Shown piece by piece: positions 1-5,962 of a stretch of DNA of 9,399 nucleotides. Below the pieces are notes generated by a model, which did no database searches, was not told the origin of the DNA, and was given only the letters and a program-made list of their open reading frames with translations. The translations under genes were made by a program, and so were the position numbers. Source of the DNA: Pedobacter sp. (lineage in GTDB: Bacteria; Bacteroidota; Bacteroidia; Sphingobacteriales; Sphingobacteriaceae); assembly GCA_030149995.1 (NCBI GenBank), contig JASLGV010000454.1, positions 1 through 9,399 on the forward strand, read 5' to 3'. The stretch's first letter is position 1. The number at the start of each line of letters is the position of its first letter.

Positions 1-795
1 GTTTTTTGTAGCTGGAAAGCCAAAGGAGCAAGCGTATGGGGGGTAATTGACCATGAATTTGGCCATACCTGGTTCCCGATGATTGTAGGTTCTAATGAAC
101 GTAAATATGGCTGGATGGACGAAGGCTTCAATACATTTATCAACGGAATTTCTACAGAAGCCTTTAACAATGGCGAATATCAGCCTAAAAGACAAAGAAG
201 CGTACAGGAATCAGGTAAAATGATGTTCCAGGACAGGGCTGAATATATAATGCTGATGCCAGATGCCATGAAAGAAAATAATATTGGTATTCAGTTGTAT
301 TACAAACCGGGAATGGGGTTGAAAATCTTACGCGAGCAGGTGCTTGGAAAAGACCGTTTTGATTATGCATTCAGAACGTACATCAAACAATGGGCTTATA
401 AACATCCAACACCGTTTGATTTCTTCCGTTCCATGGAAAATGGTGCCGGCGAGGATTTAGCCTGGTTCTGGAGAAGCTGGTTCCTGGATAACTGGAAACT
501 GGATCAGGCCATTACCAGTGTAAAAGACATCAGAAAAGATGGTGCTTTAGAAGGATACCAGATTGTGGTGAGCAACCTGGAAAAAATGCCATTACCGCTT
601 ACCGTAGAGATTGAAACCAAATCCGGTAAAAAAGAGCGGATCAGCTATGGTGTAGATATCTGGATGCGTAACACCAGCTGGACCATTAACTACCCAACCA
701 CAGAGGAAATTAAATCGGTGGTAATTGATCCGGATAAAGTATTGCCTGATGTGAACAGCAGCAACAATACCTGGACAGCAGGAGAAACGAAATAA
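1..795 (+). CDS. M1-family zinc metallopeptidase (aminopeptidase), C-terminal part, 5' truncated by window edge
   Basis: The reading frame is open from base 1, so the gene starts outside the window; 264 residues are visible. Numbering from the first visible codon, the zinc site HEFGH is at residues 18-22 and the third ligand Glu41 lies in WMDEGFNTF, the HExxH-x18-E spacing of gluzincin M1 peptidases. Glu19 would be the general base. Tyr101 in YYKPGMGL aligns with the transition-state-stabilising Tyr of leukotriene A4 hydrolase-type enzymes. Further on, a region with [11 protein letters not shown] is typical of Bacteroidota M1 enzymes. These enzymes remove N-terminal residues from peptides and in this phylum are commonly exported, but the signal peptide cannot be checked here. 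The first in-frame ATG (79) lies downstream of HExxH and is not the true start. The family call is firm; the substrate is unknown. A strong terminator follows the stop by 12 nt. Confidence 0.93.
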   Translation, partial: VFCSWKAKGASVWGVIDHEFGHTWFPMIVGSNERKYGWMDEGFNTFINGISTEAFNNGEYQPKRQRSVQESGKMMFQDRAEYIMLMPDAMKENNIGIQLYYKPGMGLKILREQVLGKDRFDYAFRTYIKQWAYKHPTPFDFFRSMENGAGEDLAWFWRSWFLDNWKLDQAITSVKDIRKDGALEGYQIVVSNLEKMPLPLTVEIETKSGKKERISYGVDIWMRNTSWTINYPTTEEIKSVVIDPDKVLPDVNSSNNTWTAGETK

Positions 796-807
796 TATTT
801 CAGATAC

Positions 808-841
808 AAAAATCCCCGGTCAAAAAGGCCGGGGATTTTTT
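808..841 (+). terminator. Rho-independent terminator after the M1 peptidase gene
   Basis: A 12-bp perfect stem (808-819 with 829-840) has the GC-rich core CCCCGG/CCGGGG, flanked by A-run and T-run, and a loop of 9 nt. The T-tract runs 836-841. The A-rich 5' side means it could also work on the minus strand. It separates the peptidase from the Rid-family gene. Confidence 0.9.
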
Positions 842-859
842 GTGTCAAACAGCTGACGT

Positions 860-886
860 TTGCGCGGTAGATAAAAACTATTTTTA
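860..886 (+). promoter_or_regulatory. Possible Bacteroidota-type promoter for the Rid-family gene
   Basis: TTG at 860-862 and TATTTTTA at 879-886 resemble the -33 TTG and -7 TAnnTTTG boxes. The -7 copy misses the final G, and the 16-nt spacer is shorter than the usual 19-21. It lies after the terminator and 15 nt before the ATG at 902, where a promoter is needed. Weak call. Confidence 0.3.
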
Positions 887-901
887 CATCAAATTTAAGA
901 G

Positions 902-1312
902 ATGAGAAATAAATTTTTAGAAATCAGCAATCCTGAAGGGATATATGATCCGCGTCCGCATGCCTATTCGCATGTTGCTACTATTTTTGAGCCTGGAAAG
1001 CTGGTATTTGTTGCAGGGCAGGGCGGAAGCAAAACGGATGGTGTTTTAAGCAGCGATTTCCGCACACAAGTAGCTATTGTATTTCAGAATATTGAAACGG
1101 CCCTGGCTTCAAAGGGGTTAAAAATGAGTGATGTTGCAAAATTAACAACGCTGGTAGTTGGTTACGATGAGGATAAACACCATATTTTGATTGAAGAGTC
1201 GAATAAGATATGGCCTAATCAGCAATTTCCGGTTAATACGTTGATTCCCGTTCAGCGCCTGGCACTTGAAGGGATGCTGATTGAAATAGATGCAACAGCT
1301 GTATCTGGTTAA
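902..1312 (+). CDS. Rid (YjgF/YER057c/UK114) family protein lacking the canonical catalytic Arg
   Basis: This 136-residue protein has the full Rid fold signature: LVFVAGQGG near residues 34-42, the NIETALASKGLKMSDVAKLT helix region near 63-82, and a C-terminal strand ending LIEIDATAV near 127-134. RidA proteins are trimeric deaminases that hydrolyse reactive enamine/imine intermediates such as 2-aminoacrylate, using an Arg in the PARSCV motif (Arg105 of E. coli RidA). Aligning by eye, PARSCVEVARL corresponds to PVNTLIPVQRL here, so the key Arg is Asn112 while the later Arg (119) is kept. The protein therefore probably belongs to a non-RidA Rid subgroup whose members may lack imine deaminase activity, so I give no symbol. 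The start ATG at 902 gives normal family length; no Shine-Dalgarno is visible, as is usual in this phylum. The VF530-type gene starts 27 nt downstream and may be co-transcribed. Confidence 0.9.
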   Translation: MRNKFLEISNPEGIYDPRPHAYSHVATIFEPGKLVFVAGQGGSKTDGVLSSDFRTQVAIVFQNIETALASKGLKMSDVAKLTTLVVGYDEDKHHILIEESNKIWPNQQFPVNTLIPVQRLALEGMLIEIDATAVSG

Positions 1313-1339
1313 GCCAACAAATAGATAGATTTGCAACCG

Positions 1340-1561
1340 ATGGCTGAAATACAAAAAAACAATCCCTTGCATGGCATTACGCTCGAGAAAATCGTAACAG
1401 ATTTACAGTTGCATTACAACTGGGATAAACTTGGTAATTTGATCCGTATAGAATGTTTTAACAACAATCCGAGTGTAAAATCAAGCCTCAAATTTCTGCG
1501 AAAAACATCTTGGGCACGAAAAAAAGTTGAAGACCTATATGTGGAAACTTTTTATCATTAA
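1340..1561 (+). CDS. VF530-family (DUF2132) small DNA-binding protein
   Basis: The 73-residue product carries the family signature almost end to end: [15 protein letters not shown] near the N-terminus, then YNWDKLG, IRIECF, and [14 protein letters not shown] with [10 protein letters not shown] near the C-terminus. VF530, named from the Vibrio fischeri structure, is a small, mostly helical fold described as a putative DNA-binding protein; no pathway role is established to my knowledge. The frame is open to a TTG at 1331, but the ATG at 1340 is preferred because it places the conserved NPLHG motif about eight residues from the start. No Shine-Dalgarno is visible. The gene lies 27 nt after the Rid-family gene on the same strand, so the two are probably co-transcribed. 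It is basic and Lys-rich at the C-terminus, which fits nucleic-acid binding. Confidence 0.85.
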   Translation: MAEIQKNNPLHGITLEKIVTDLQLHYNWDKLGNLIRIECFNNNPSVKSSLKFLRKTSWARKKVEDLYVETFYH

Positions 1562-1630
1562 CTTTTTTCCGTGCAATCCGCATCAGCTGCGGCCTTCATC
1601 TTTATTGTAAATATTCTTGTAGTTTTATGT

Positions 1631-1813
1631 ATGATTCGAATTAATGACGATTTACCGGCTGCAGATCTGCAGGATATAAAAGTCGGAGATCTGGTAACAG
1701 ATACGTTTAGTAAAACAGGTTTGGTAGAAAGTATTGAGATAAATGATGATGGTTTATACAGAATCTATGCTTTTCACCTTGTAACCGGAAGGACCATCGA
1801 AGTAAAACGGTAG
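1631..1813 (+). CDS. Small protein of unknown function (60 aa), possible SH3-like beta barrel
   Basis: I do not recognise this family. From the ATG at 1631 the product is 60 residues: an N-terminal MIRINDDLPAADLQ followed by alternating hydrophobic stretches (KVGDLVTD, GLVESIEIND, YRIYAFHLV, TIEVKR) that look like four or five short beta strands. The VGDLV...GLVESI pattern resembles small SH3/KOW-like barrels, but this is impression, not a match. The frame also opens at a GTG at 1571, which would add a hydrophobic N-terminus. I reject that start because it lacks positive residues and overlaps a small GC-rich hairpin. The gene follows the VF530-type gene by 69 nt. A possible terminator overlaps its stop codon. 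Its reality rests on codon-like composition and placement only. Confidence 0.55.
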   Translation: MIRINDDLPAADLQDIKVGDLVTDTFSKTGLVESIEINDDGLYRIYAFHLVTGRTIEVKR

Positions 1814-1832
1814 AAATTTCCCCGTTTCTTTT
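1805..1832 (+). terminator. Possible weak terminator overlapping the end of the 60-aa gene
   Basis: AAACGG at 1805-1810 pairs with CCGTTT at 1822-1827 across an 11-nt loop, followed by the T-rich CTTTTAG. The stem is only 6 bp and begins inside the coding region, so efficiency is doubtful. Confidence 0.35.
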
Positions 1833-2033
1833 AGTACCCAATAATCTGTTTGATGGGTCTAAATATCAGATAACAGCTTAAGCTTAAACATATCGAAATC
1901 CTTTTAGGCCTTTTATAAGCAATGGCTGCATATTTATAAAGCGATAGATGATTTGTTTGGATAAAAGATACAAGCCTCTAATCTTCAGGATCGAAGCATG
2001 CCTGATGGGCCGGATTTTTTTTTGGCTAACCCC
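1814..2033. other. Gene-free stretch upstream of the rpsL promoter
   Basis: No reading frame on either strand here looks coding. The stretch is AT-rich and holds a 10-bp perfect palindrome AGCTTAAGCT near 1877-1886, a short 5-bp ACCCA/TGGGT hairpin at 1836-1858 and a run of nine T at 2015-2023. None is a convincing terminator, operator or RNA gene. It probably acts as spacer and upstream promoter DNA for the ribosomal cluster. Confidence 0.5.
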
Positions 2034-2064
2034 TTGATTTTTAAAAAGAATTGTTCTACTTTTG
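2034..2064 (+). promoter_or_regulatory. Promoter of the rpsL-rpsG-fusA-rpsJ cluster
   Basis: TTG at 2034-2036 (-33 box), a 20-nt spacer, then TACTTTTG at 2057-2064. This is an exact match to the Bacteroidota sigma-A consensus TTG-N19-21-TAnnTTTG. Transcription would start near 2070, leaving a leader of about 75 nt before rpsL. Best promoter in the window. Confidence 0.85.
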
Positions 2065-2068
2065 CAGT

Positions 2069-2116
2069 CCGTTTCGTGGGATACCTATGCGGTGTCTGCA
2101 AAAACGGTAATTTTTT
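2069..2116 (+). promoter_or_regulatory. Foldable rpsL leader: two stacked helices followed by a T6 run
   Basis: CCGTTT (2069-2074) pairs perfectly with AAACGG (2102-2107). Nested inside, GGATACC (2079-2085) pairs with GGTGTCT (2091-2097), including two G-U pairs, around the loop UAUGC. A run of six T follows at 2111-2116. The fold begins almost exactly at the expected transcript start and ends before the start codon. It could be a ribosomal protein binding site, a stabilising 5' hairpin or an attenuator. I recognise no named RNA family. Confidence 0.45.
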
Positions 2117-2144
2117 AAATAAAAAAGAAACATAAAAAGCAACA

Positions 2145-2558
2145 ATGCCAACCATTCAACAATTAGTTAGAAAAGGTAGAGTAGCACTGGAGTTCAAGAG
2201 TAAGTCTCCGGCGTTGGACAGCTGTCCACAGCGAAGAGGTGTATGTACACGTGTATATACCACTACCCCTAAAAAACCAAACTCAGCCATGCGTAAAGTA
2301 GCCCGTGTTCGTTTAACGAACGGTAAAGAGGTGAATGCATACATCCCTGGTGAAGGTCACAACTTGCAAGAGCACTCGATCGTTTTGATTCGTGGTGGTC
2401 GTGTTAAGGATTTACCGGGTGTACGTTACCACATTATTCGTGGTGCATTGGATACATCAGGTGTTGCTGGTCGTAACCAACGTCGTTCTAAATATGGTAC
2501 TAAACGCCCTAAACCAGGTCAGGCAGCAGCCGCACCAGCTAAGGGTAAAAAGAAATAA
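2145..2558 (+). CDS. rpsL: 30S ribosomal protein S12 (uS12)
   Basis: S12 sits at the decoding centre of the small subunit and contacts A-site codon-anticodon pairing. The 137-residue protein contains all hallmark blocks: [57 protein letters not shown], and [14 protein letters not shown]. Lys43/Lys44 in the PKKPNS loop and Lys88 in RVKDLPG are wild type, so no common streptomycin-resistance substitution is present. Asp89, the residue methylthiolated in many bacteria, is conserved. The product is about 13 residues longer than E. coli S12 because of an Ala/Pro/Lys-rich tail (about residues 121-137), usual in Bacteroidota. The ATG at 2145 has no Shine-Dalgarno; the stretch before it is A-rich. 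First gene of the cluster; rpsG follows after 18 nt. Confidence 0.99.
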   Translation: MPTIQQLVRKGRVALEFKSKSPALDSCPQRRGVCTRVYTTTPKKPNSAMRKVARVRLTNGKEVNAYIPGEGHNLQEHSIVLIRGGRVKDLPGVRYHIIRGALDTSGVAGRNQRRSKYGTKRPKPGQAAAAPAKGKKK

Positions 2559-2560
2559 TC

Positions 2561-2567
2561 AGGGAGG
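2561..2567 (+). promoter_or_regulatory. Strong Shine-Dalgarno before rpsG
   Basis: AGGGAGG lies 9 nt before the rpsG ATG, within the 18-nt rpsL-rpsG gap. It is the only clear Shine-Dalgarno in the translation cluster; rpsL, fusA and rpsJ have only A-rich leaders. In Bacteroidota the 16S anti-Shine-Dalgarno is generally little used, so a strong one may be regulatory. Confidence 0.75.
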
Positions 2568-2576
2568 AAATTAGAA

Positions 2577-3044
2577 ATGAGAAAGTCAAAACCAAAAAAG
2601 AGAATTATTCTTCCTGATCCAAAATTTAATGATGTTCAGGTAACTCGTTTTGTAAACAACATGATGTATGATGGAAAGAAATCCATTGCATATTCTATTT
2701 TTTACGACGCAGTTGAATTAGCTGAAAAAAAATCTGGCGAAAATGGTTTAGAAGTATTTAAACGTGCTTTAACAAACATTATGCCTGCAGTAGAAGTAAA
2801 AAGCCGTCGTGTTGGTGGTGCTAACTTCCAGGTTCCAACCGAGGTTAGACCAGAGCGTAAAACAGCTTTAGGTATGAAATGGTTAATTTTATATGCACGC
2901 AAGCGTGGAGAAAAAACCATGAAAGAGAAATTAGCAGGTGAAATGGTAGCCGCTGCTAAAGGTGAGGGTGCTGCAGTTAAGAAAAAAGAAGATACGCATA
3001 AAATGGCAGAAGCCAACAAAGCGTTCTCACATTTCAGATTCTAA
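2577..3044 (+). CDS. rpsG: 30S ribosomal protein S7 (uS7)
   Basis: S7 nucleates assembly of the 30S head by binding the 3' domain of 16S rRNA, and it lines the E site. The 155-residue product has the expected length and blocks: an N-terminal basic arm (MRKSKPKKR), [42 protein letters not shown] (about residues 64-90), and a C-terminal NKAFSHFRF. In E. coli S7 is the autogenous translational repressor of the str operon and binds the S12-S7 gap. Here that gap is only 18 nt and carries a strong Shine-Dalgarno, so the E. coli site cannot be assumed. The gene is followed by a 97-nt gap with a long inverted repeat before fusA. Confidence 0.99.
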   Translation: MRKSKPKKRIILPDPKFNDVQVTRFVNNMMYDGKKSIAYSIFYDAVELAEKKSGENGLEVFKRALTNIMPAVEVKSRRVGGANFQVPTEVRPERKTALGMKWLILYARKRGEKTMKEKLAGEMVAAAKGEGAAVKKKEDTHKMAEANKAFSHFRF

Positions 3045-3049
3045 GAATA

Positions 3050-3088
3050 AAATGATTGAATGATAGAAATTTGAATGATTGAATGGGG
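3050..3088 (+). repeat. Short imperfect 8-nt tandem repeat (GAATGATT-like)
   Basis: Four to five units of roughly GAATGATT lie in tandem in the rpsG-fusA gap: AATGATT, GAATGATA, GAAATTT, GAATGATT, GAATGGGG. The unit at 3058-3065 also forms part of the inverted repeat recorded separately. It may have arisen by slippage. Confidence 0.6.
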
Positions 3089-3126
3089 TTTTTACAACAG
3101 GCAGTCGATCAATGTTTCTATCATTC
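3058..3126 (+). promoter_or_regulatory. 12-bp perfect inverted repeat in the rpsG-fusA gap
   Basis: GAATGATAGAAA (3058-3069) is the exact reverse complement of TTTCTATCATTC (3115-3126). The 45-nt loop can form a second helix: GATTGA (3077-3082) with TCGATC (3105-3110), one G-U pair. The structure ends 15 nt before the fusA ATG. No T-tract follows that would suit a strong terminator, so a translational control or RNA-processing role for fusA is more likely than termination. Confidence 0.6.
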
Positions 3127-3141
3127 TTTAATTAAAAGATA

Positions 3142-5256
3142 ATGTCAAGAGATTTAAAATACACAAGAAATATTGGTATCGCTGCCCACATCGATGCTGG
3201 TAAAACGACTACGACTGAGCGTATCCTTTATTATGCCGGCGTAAACCATAAAATTGGTGAGGTTCACGAAGGTGCATCTACCATGGACTGGATGGTACAG
3301 GAAGCCGAACGTGGTATAACCATCACCTCTGCTGCTACAACTGTATTCTGGCCTTATCGTGGAAACAAATACCAAGTAAACGTAATTGATACACCTGGAC
3401 ACGTGGATTTTACCGTAGAGGTAAACCGTTCGTTACGTGTATTAGATGGTCTGGTATTCTTGTTCTCGGCGGTTGATGGTGTAGAGCCTCAGTCTGAAAC
3501 AAACTGGCGTTTAGCGAACAACTATGCGGTTCCACGTATTGGTTTCGTTAACAAAATGGACCGCTCAGGTGCAGATTTCCTGAAAGTTGTAAAACAAGTA
3601 AGAGATATGCTGGGTAGCCATGCAGTTCCTTTACAATTACCAATCGGTTCTGAAGATGCATTTAAAGGAGTGGTTGATTTAATCAACAACCGTGGTATCG
3701 TTTGGAATGAGCACGATAAAGGTATGACTTTCACTGAAGTTCCGATTCCGGCTGATATGCTTGATGAAGTGAACGAGTGGAGAGAGAAATTATTGGAAGC
3801 TGTAGCTGAATACGATGAGACGTTAATGGAGAAATTCTTTGACAATCCGGATTCAATTACAGAACGCGAAATCTTAGATGCTTTACGTAAAGCAACCTTA
3901 GATGCTAAGATTGTACCGATGGTTTGTGGTTCTTCTTTCAAAAACAAAGGCGTTCAAACCATGCTTGACCTGGTAATGGAATTATTACCTTCGCCACTGG
4001 ATCAAGAAGGTATCAAAGGTACAAACCCTGATACAGGTGAAGAAATTGTTCGTAAACCGGATGTTAAAGAGCCTTTCTCTGCATTGGCATTTAAAATTGC
4101 AACCGATCCTTTCGTAGGTCGTTTATGCTTTATCCGTGTTTATTCAGGTAACTTAGAGGCTGGTTCTTACGTGTATAATGCACGTTCTGAAAACAAAGAA
4201 CGTATTTCTCGTATCTTCCAGATGCACGCAAATAAACAAAACCCAATTCCTAATATCGGTGCCGGTGATATCGGTGCAGTAGTAGGTTTCAAGGATATTA
4301 AAACAGGCGATACCCTTTGCGATGAGAAAAACCCGATCATTTTAGAATCAATGGTTTTCCCTGATCCGGTTATCGGTTTGGCAATTGAGCCTAAAACACA
4401 GGCAGACGTTGATAAATTAGGTATTGCTTTAGGTAAACTTGCTGAAGAAGATCCAACTTTCAAAGTTGAAACAGATCAGGAAACTGGTCAGACTGTTATC
4501 TCTGGTATGGGTGAACTTCACTTAGATATCTTAATTGACCGTTTAAAACGCGAGTTTAAGGTAGAAGTTAACCAGGGTGCGCCACAGGTAGCTTATAAAG
4601 AAGCTATTTTCGGTACTACTCAGCACCGCGAAACCTATAAAAAACAAACAGGTGGTCGTGGTAAATTTGCCGATATTCAAGTGGTTATTTCACCAATTGA
4701 CGAAGATTTCGAAAAAGGTGGTTTACAGTTTGTAAATGAGATTGTAGGTGGTTCAATTCCGCGTGAATTTATCCCTTCAGTTGAGAAAGGTTTTGCTGCT
4801 GCTATGAGCAATGGTGTGTTAGCAGGCTTCCCGCTTCCTGATATGAAAGTTCGTTTAATTGATGGTTCATTCCACGCAGTCGATTCAGATGCATTATCTT
4901 TCGAGATTGCTGCACGTTCTGCTTTCCGTGAGGCTTTACCTAAATGTAAACCTACATTGATGGAGCCAATCATGAAAATTGAGGTATTAACACCTGAAGA
5001 AAACATGGGTGATGTAATGGGCGACTTGAACCGTCGTCGTGGTCAGCTGCAAGGTATGGACACACGTAATGGTTCTCAAGTAATTAAAGCCCTTGTTCCA
5101 CTTTCTGAAATGTTTGGTTATGTAACACAATTACGTACCATTACTTCAGGTCGTGCAACTTCTACCATGGAATTCGATCACTACGAAGCAGCGCCTAAAA
5201 ACGTTCAGGACGAAGTGATTGCAAAATCAAAAGGTAAAGTTAAATCTTTAGACTAA
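3142..5256 (+). CDS. fusA: Elongation factor G
   Basis: EF-G is the GTPase that drives tRNA-mRNA translocation and, with RRF, ribosome recycling. The 704-residue protein has every G motif: AHIDAGKT (residues 15-22), RGITI with the switch Thr61, DTPGH (84-88) with catalytic His88, NKMD (138-141), and a G5-like CGSSFKNKG near 262-270. Domain II and domains III-V follow, including [11 protein letters not shown], the domain IV core [13 protein letters not shown] and the C-terminal [22 protein letters not shown]. Length and the intact GTPase site mark it as the canonical translational EF-G rather than a divergent paralogue of the EF-G2 type known in Bacteroides. There is no Shine-Dalgarno; the ATG at 3142 follows an A/T-rich stretch just after the inverted repeat. 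No tuf gene follows, unlike the E. coli str operon. Confidence 0.99.
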   Translation: MSRDLKYTRNIGIAAHIDAGKTTTTERILYYAGVNHKIGEVHEGASTMDWMVQEAERGITITSAATTVFWPYRGNKYQVNVIDTPGHVDFTVEVNRSLRVLDGLVFLFSAVDGVEPQSETNWRLANNYAVPRIGFVNKMDRSGADFLKVVKQVRDMLGSHAVPLQLPIGSEDAFKGVVDLINNRGIVWNEHDKGMTFTEVPIPADMLDEVNEWREKLLEAVAEYDETLMEKFFDNPDSITEREILDALRKATLDAKIVPMVCGSSFKNKGVQTMLDLVMELLPSPLDQEGIKGTNPDTGEEIVRKPDVKEPFSALAFKIATDPFVGRLCFIRVYSGNLEAGSYVYNARSENKERISRIFQMHANKQNPIPNIGAGDIGAVVGFKDIKTGDTLCDEKNPIILESMVFPDPVIGLAIEPKTQADVDKLGIALGKLAEEDPTFKVETDQETGQTVISGMGELHLDILIDRLKREFKVEVNQGAPQVAYKEAIFGTTQHRETYKKQTGGRGKFADIQVVISPIDEDFEKGGLQFVNEIVGGSIPREFIPSVEKGFAAAMSNGVLAGFPLPDMKVRLIDGSFHAVDSDALSFEIAARSAFREALPKCKPTLMEPIMKIEVLTPEENMGDVMGDLNRRRGQLQGMDTRNGSQVIKALVPLSEMFGYVTQLRTITSGRATSTMEFDHYEAAPKNVQDEVIAKSKGKVKSLD

Positions 5257-5265
5257 TAAAAATTG

Positions 5266-5331
5266 AGGAGTAAGACCGGATTAAATTCCTTACTTACTCC
5301 TTATTTTATACAGTATAATAAATCCGGTCTT
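5266..5331 (+). promoter_or_regulatory. Overlapping, mutually exclusive hairpins between fusA and rpsJ
   Basis: Hairpin A: AGGAGTAAG (5266-5274) pairs perfectly with CTTACTCCT (5293-5301), followed by T-rich TATTTTATA. Hairpin B: AAGACCGGATT (5272-5282) pairs perfectly with AATCCGGTCTT (5321-5331). Their left arms share 5272-5274, and the right arm of A lies inside the loop of B, so the complete helices cannot coexist. This is the layout of an attenuator or switch. A resembles a weak terminator. B is the longer helix (11 bp) and ends 41 nt before the rpsJ ATG. Function is inferred from layout only. Confidence 0.6.
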
Positions 5332-5372
5332 TGTTATTAATAGCTCTAACAAGGATCATAATTGAAATAAAA

Positions 5373-5678
5373 ATGAGCCAAAGAATCAGAATTAAATTAA
5401 AATCTTACGATTATAATTTAGTAGACAAATCTGCTGAGAAAATCGTAAAAACTGTAAAACCTACGGGTGCAGTTGTAAGTGGTCCAATTCCATTACCTAC
5501 AGAGAAAAAAATCTTTACGGTATTGCGTTCACCACACGTAAACAAAAAAGCAAGAGAGCAGTTCCAATTATGCGCTTACAAACGTTTATTGGATATCTAC
5601 AGCTCTAACTCTAAAACAGTTGATGCGTTGATGAAACTTGAATTGCCAAGTGGTGTTGAGGTTGAAATCAAAGTGTGA
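5373..5678 (+). CDS. rpsJ: 30S ribosomal protein S10 (uS10)
   Basis: S10 is a 30S head protein that also, as NusE, joins antitermination complexes with NusB. The 101-residue product has the normal length and signature: [14 protein letters not shown], the [34 protein letters not shown] block (about residues 31-64), and a C-terminal [19 protein letters not shown]. The frame extends upstream to a TTG at 5331, but the ATG at 5373 is chosen because it begins exactly at the conserved N-terminus. An AAGGA at 5351-5355 is too far from the start to be a Shine-Dalgarno. rpsJ usually heads the S10 cluster with rplC next; here a strong terminator follows 14 nt after the stop and the next genes are unrelated and on the opposite strand. 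Confidence 0.98.
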   Translation: MSQRIRIKLKSYDYNLVDKSAEKIVKTVKPTGAVVSGPIPLPTEKKIFTVLRSPHVNKKAREQFQLCAYKRLLDIYSSNSKTVDALMKLELPSGVEVEIKV

Positions 5679-5692
5679 TAGATTTTAAAATG

Positions 5693-5730
5693 AAAAGCCC
5701 CTTTCAATTTTTTTGAAAGGGGCTTTTTTT
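5693..5730. terminator. Strong bidirectional terminator between rpsJ and the minus-strand pair
   Basis: A 15-bp perfect stem (5693-5707 with 5713-5727) has the core GCCCCTTTCAA/TTGAAAGGGGC, a loop of five T, and a T-tract to 5730. On the minus strand the stem is followed by TTTTCATTTT, so it can serve both converging units. It ends the ribosomal protein transcript. Confidence 0.93.
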
Positions 5731-5742
5731 GTTCAAAGCTTT

Positions 5743-5937
5743 TTAATAAAGATCTACGGTTTGTGTAAAATCTCTTTTAATTTGTTCTCCATATTCTTTC
5801 ACCTGATCCACTACTTTGGGAACCTGATCTTTAATATCGTCTGCCAGCGACCGGCCGTCTTCCGCTCTTTTTTTGGTTAGTTTTTTGTAGCCATAAAAAG
5901 CGGCGGTACCAATTAAAATATACTTTAATAAGCTCAT
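5743..5937 (-). CDS. Small membrane-anchored protein, YtxH-like architecture
   Basis: The 64-residue product starts with a short hydrophobic segment (about residues 3-17, LLKYILIGTAAFYGY) followed by the basic KKLTKKR, predicting an N-in membrane anchor with a cytoplasmic tail. The rest (about 28-62) is a charged amphipathic helix with V/I-spaced heptads (VPKVVDQVKEYGEQIKRDF), able to form a coiled coil. This layout matches small YtxH-type proteins, which are often linked to general stress, but the sequence is too short for a firm family call. It lies 25 nt after the upstream minus-strand gene and is probably co-transcribed with it. Transcription would end at the shared terminator at 5693-5730. 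Confidence 0.7.
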   Translation of the reverse strand: MSLLKYILIGTAAFYGYKKLTKKRAEDGRSLADDIKDQVPKVVDQVKEYGEQIKRDFTQTVDLY

Positions 5938-5962
5938 GGTTATAATAATTTAAGTTAATAAT

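Noticed and set aside
1326..1333. TAGATTTG, a perfect -7-like box just before the VF530 gene
   Set aside because: No TTG lies 19-21 nt upstream and the transcript would start at the ATG itself; likely chance in AT-rich DNA.
1571..1630. GTG-start extension of the 60-aa protein ending in a lipobox-like VVLC
   Set aside because: There is no positively charged N-region, the residue before Cys is Leu rather than Gly/Ala/Ser, and the stretch contains the CCGCA/TGCGG hairpin (1578-1592).
4167..5006. Long minus-strand open frames inside fusA and other ribosomal genes
   Set aside because: They lie antisense to strongly conserved genes, show no recognisable domains and have the look of codon-bias shadows.
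5331..5372. TTG-start extension of S10
   Set aside because: S10 proteins start at the conserved [17 protein letters not shown] N-terminus, and the extension overlaps the hairpin B right arm.
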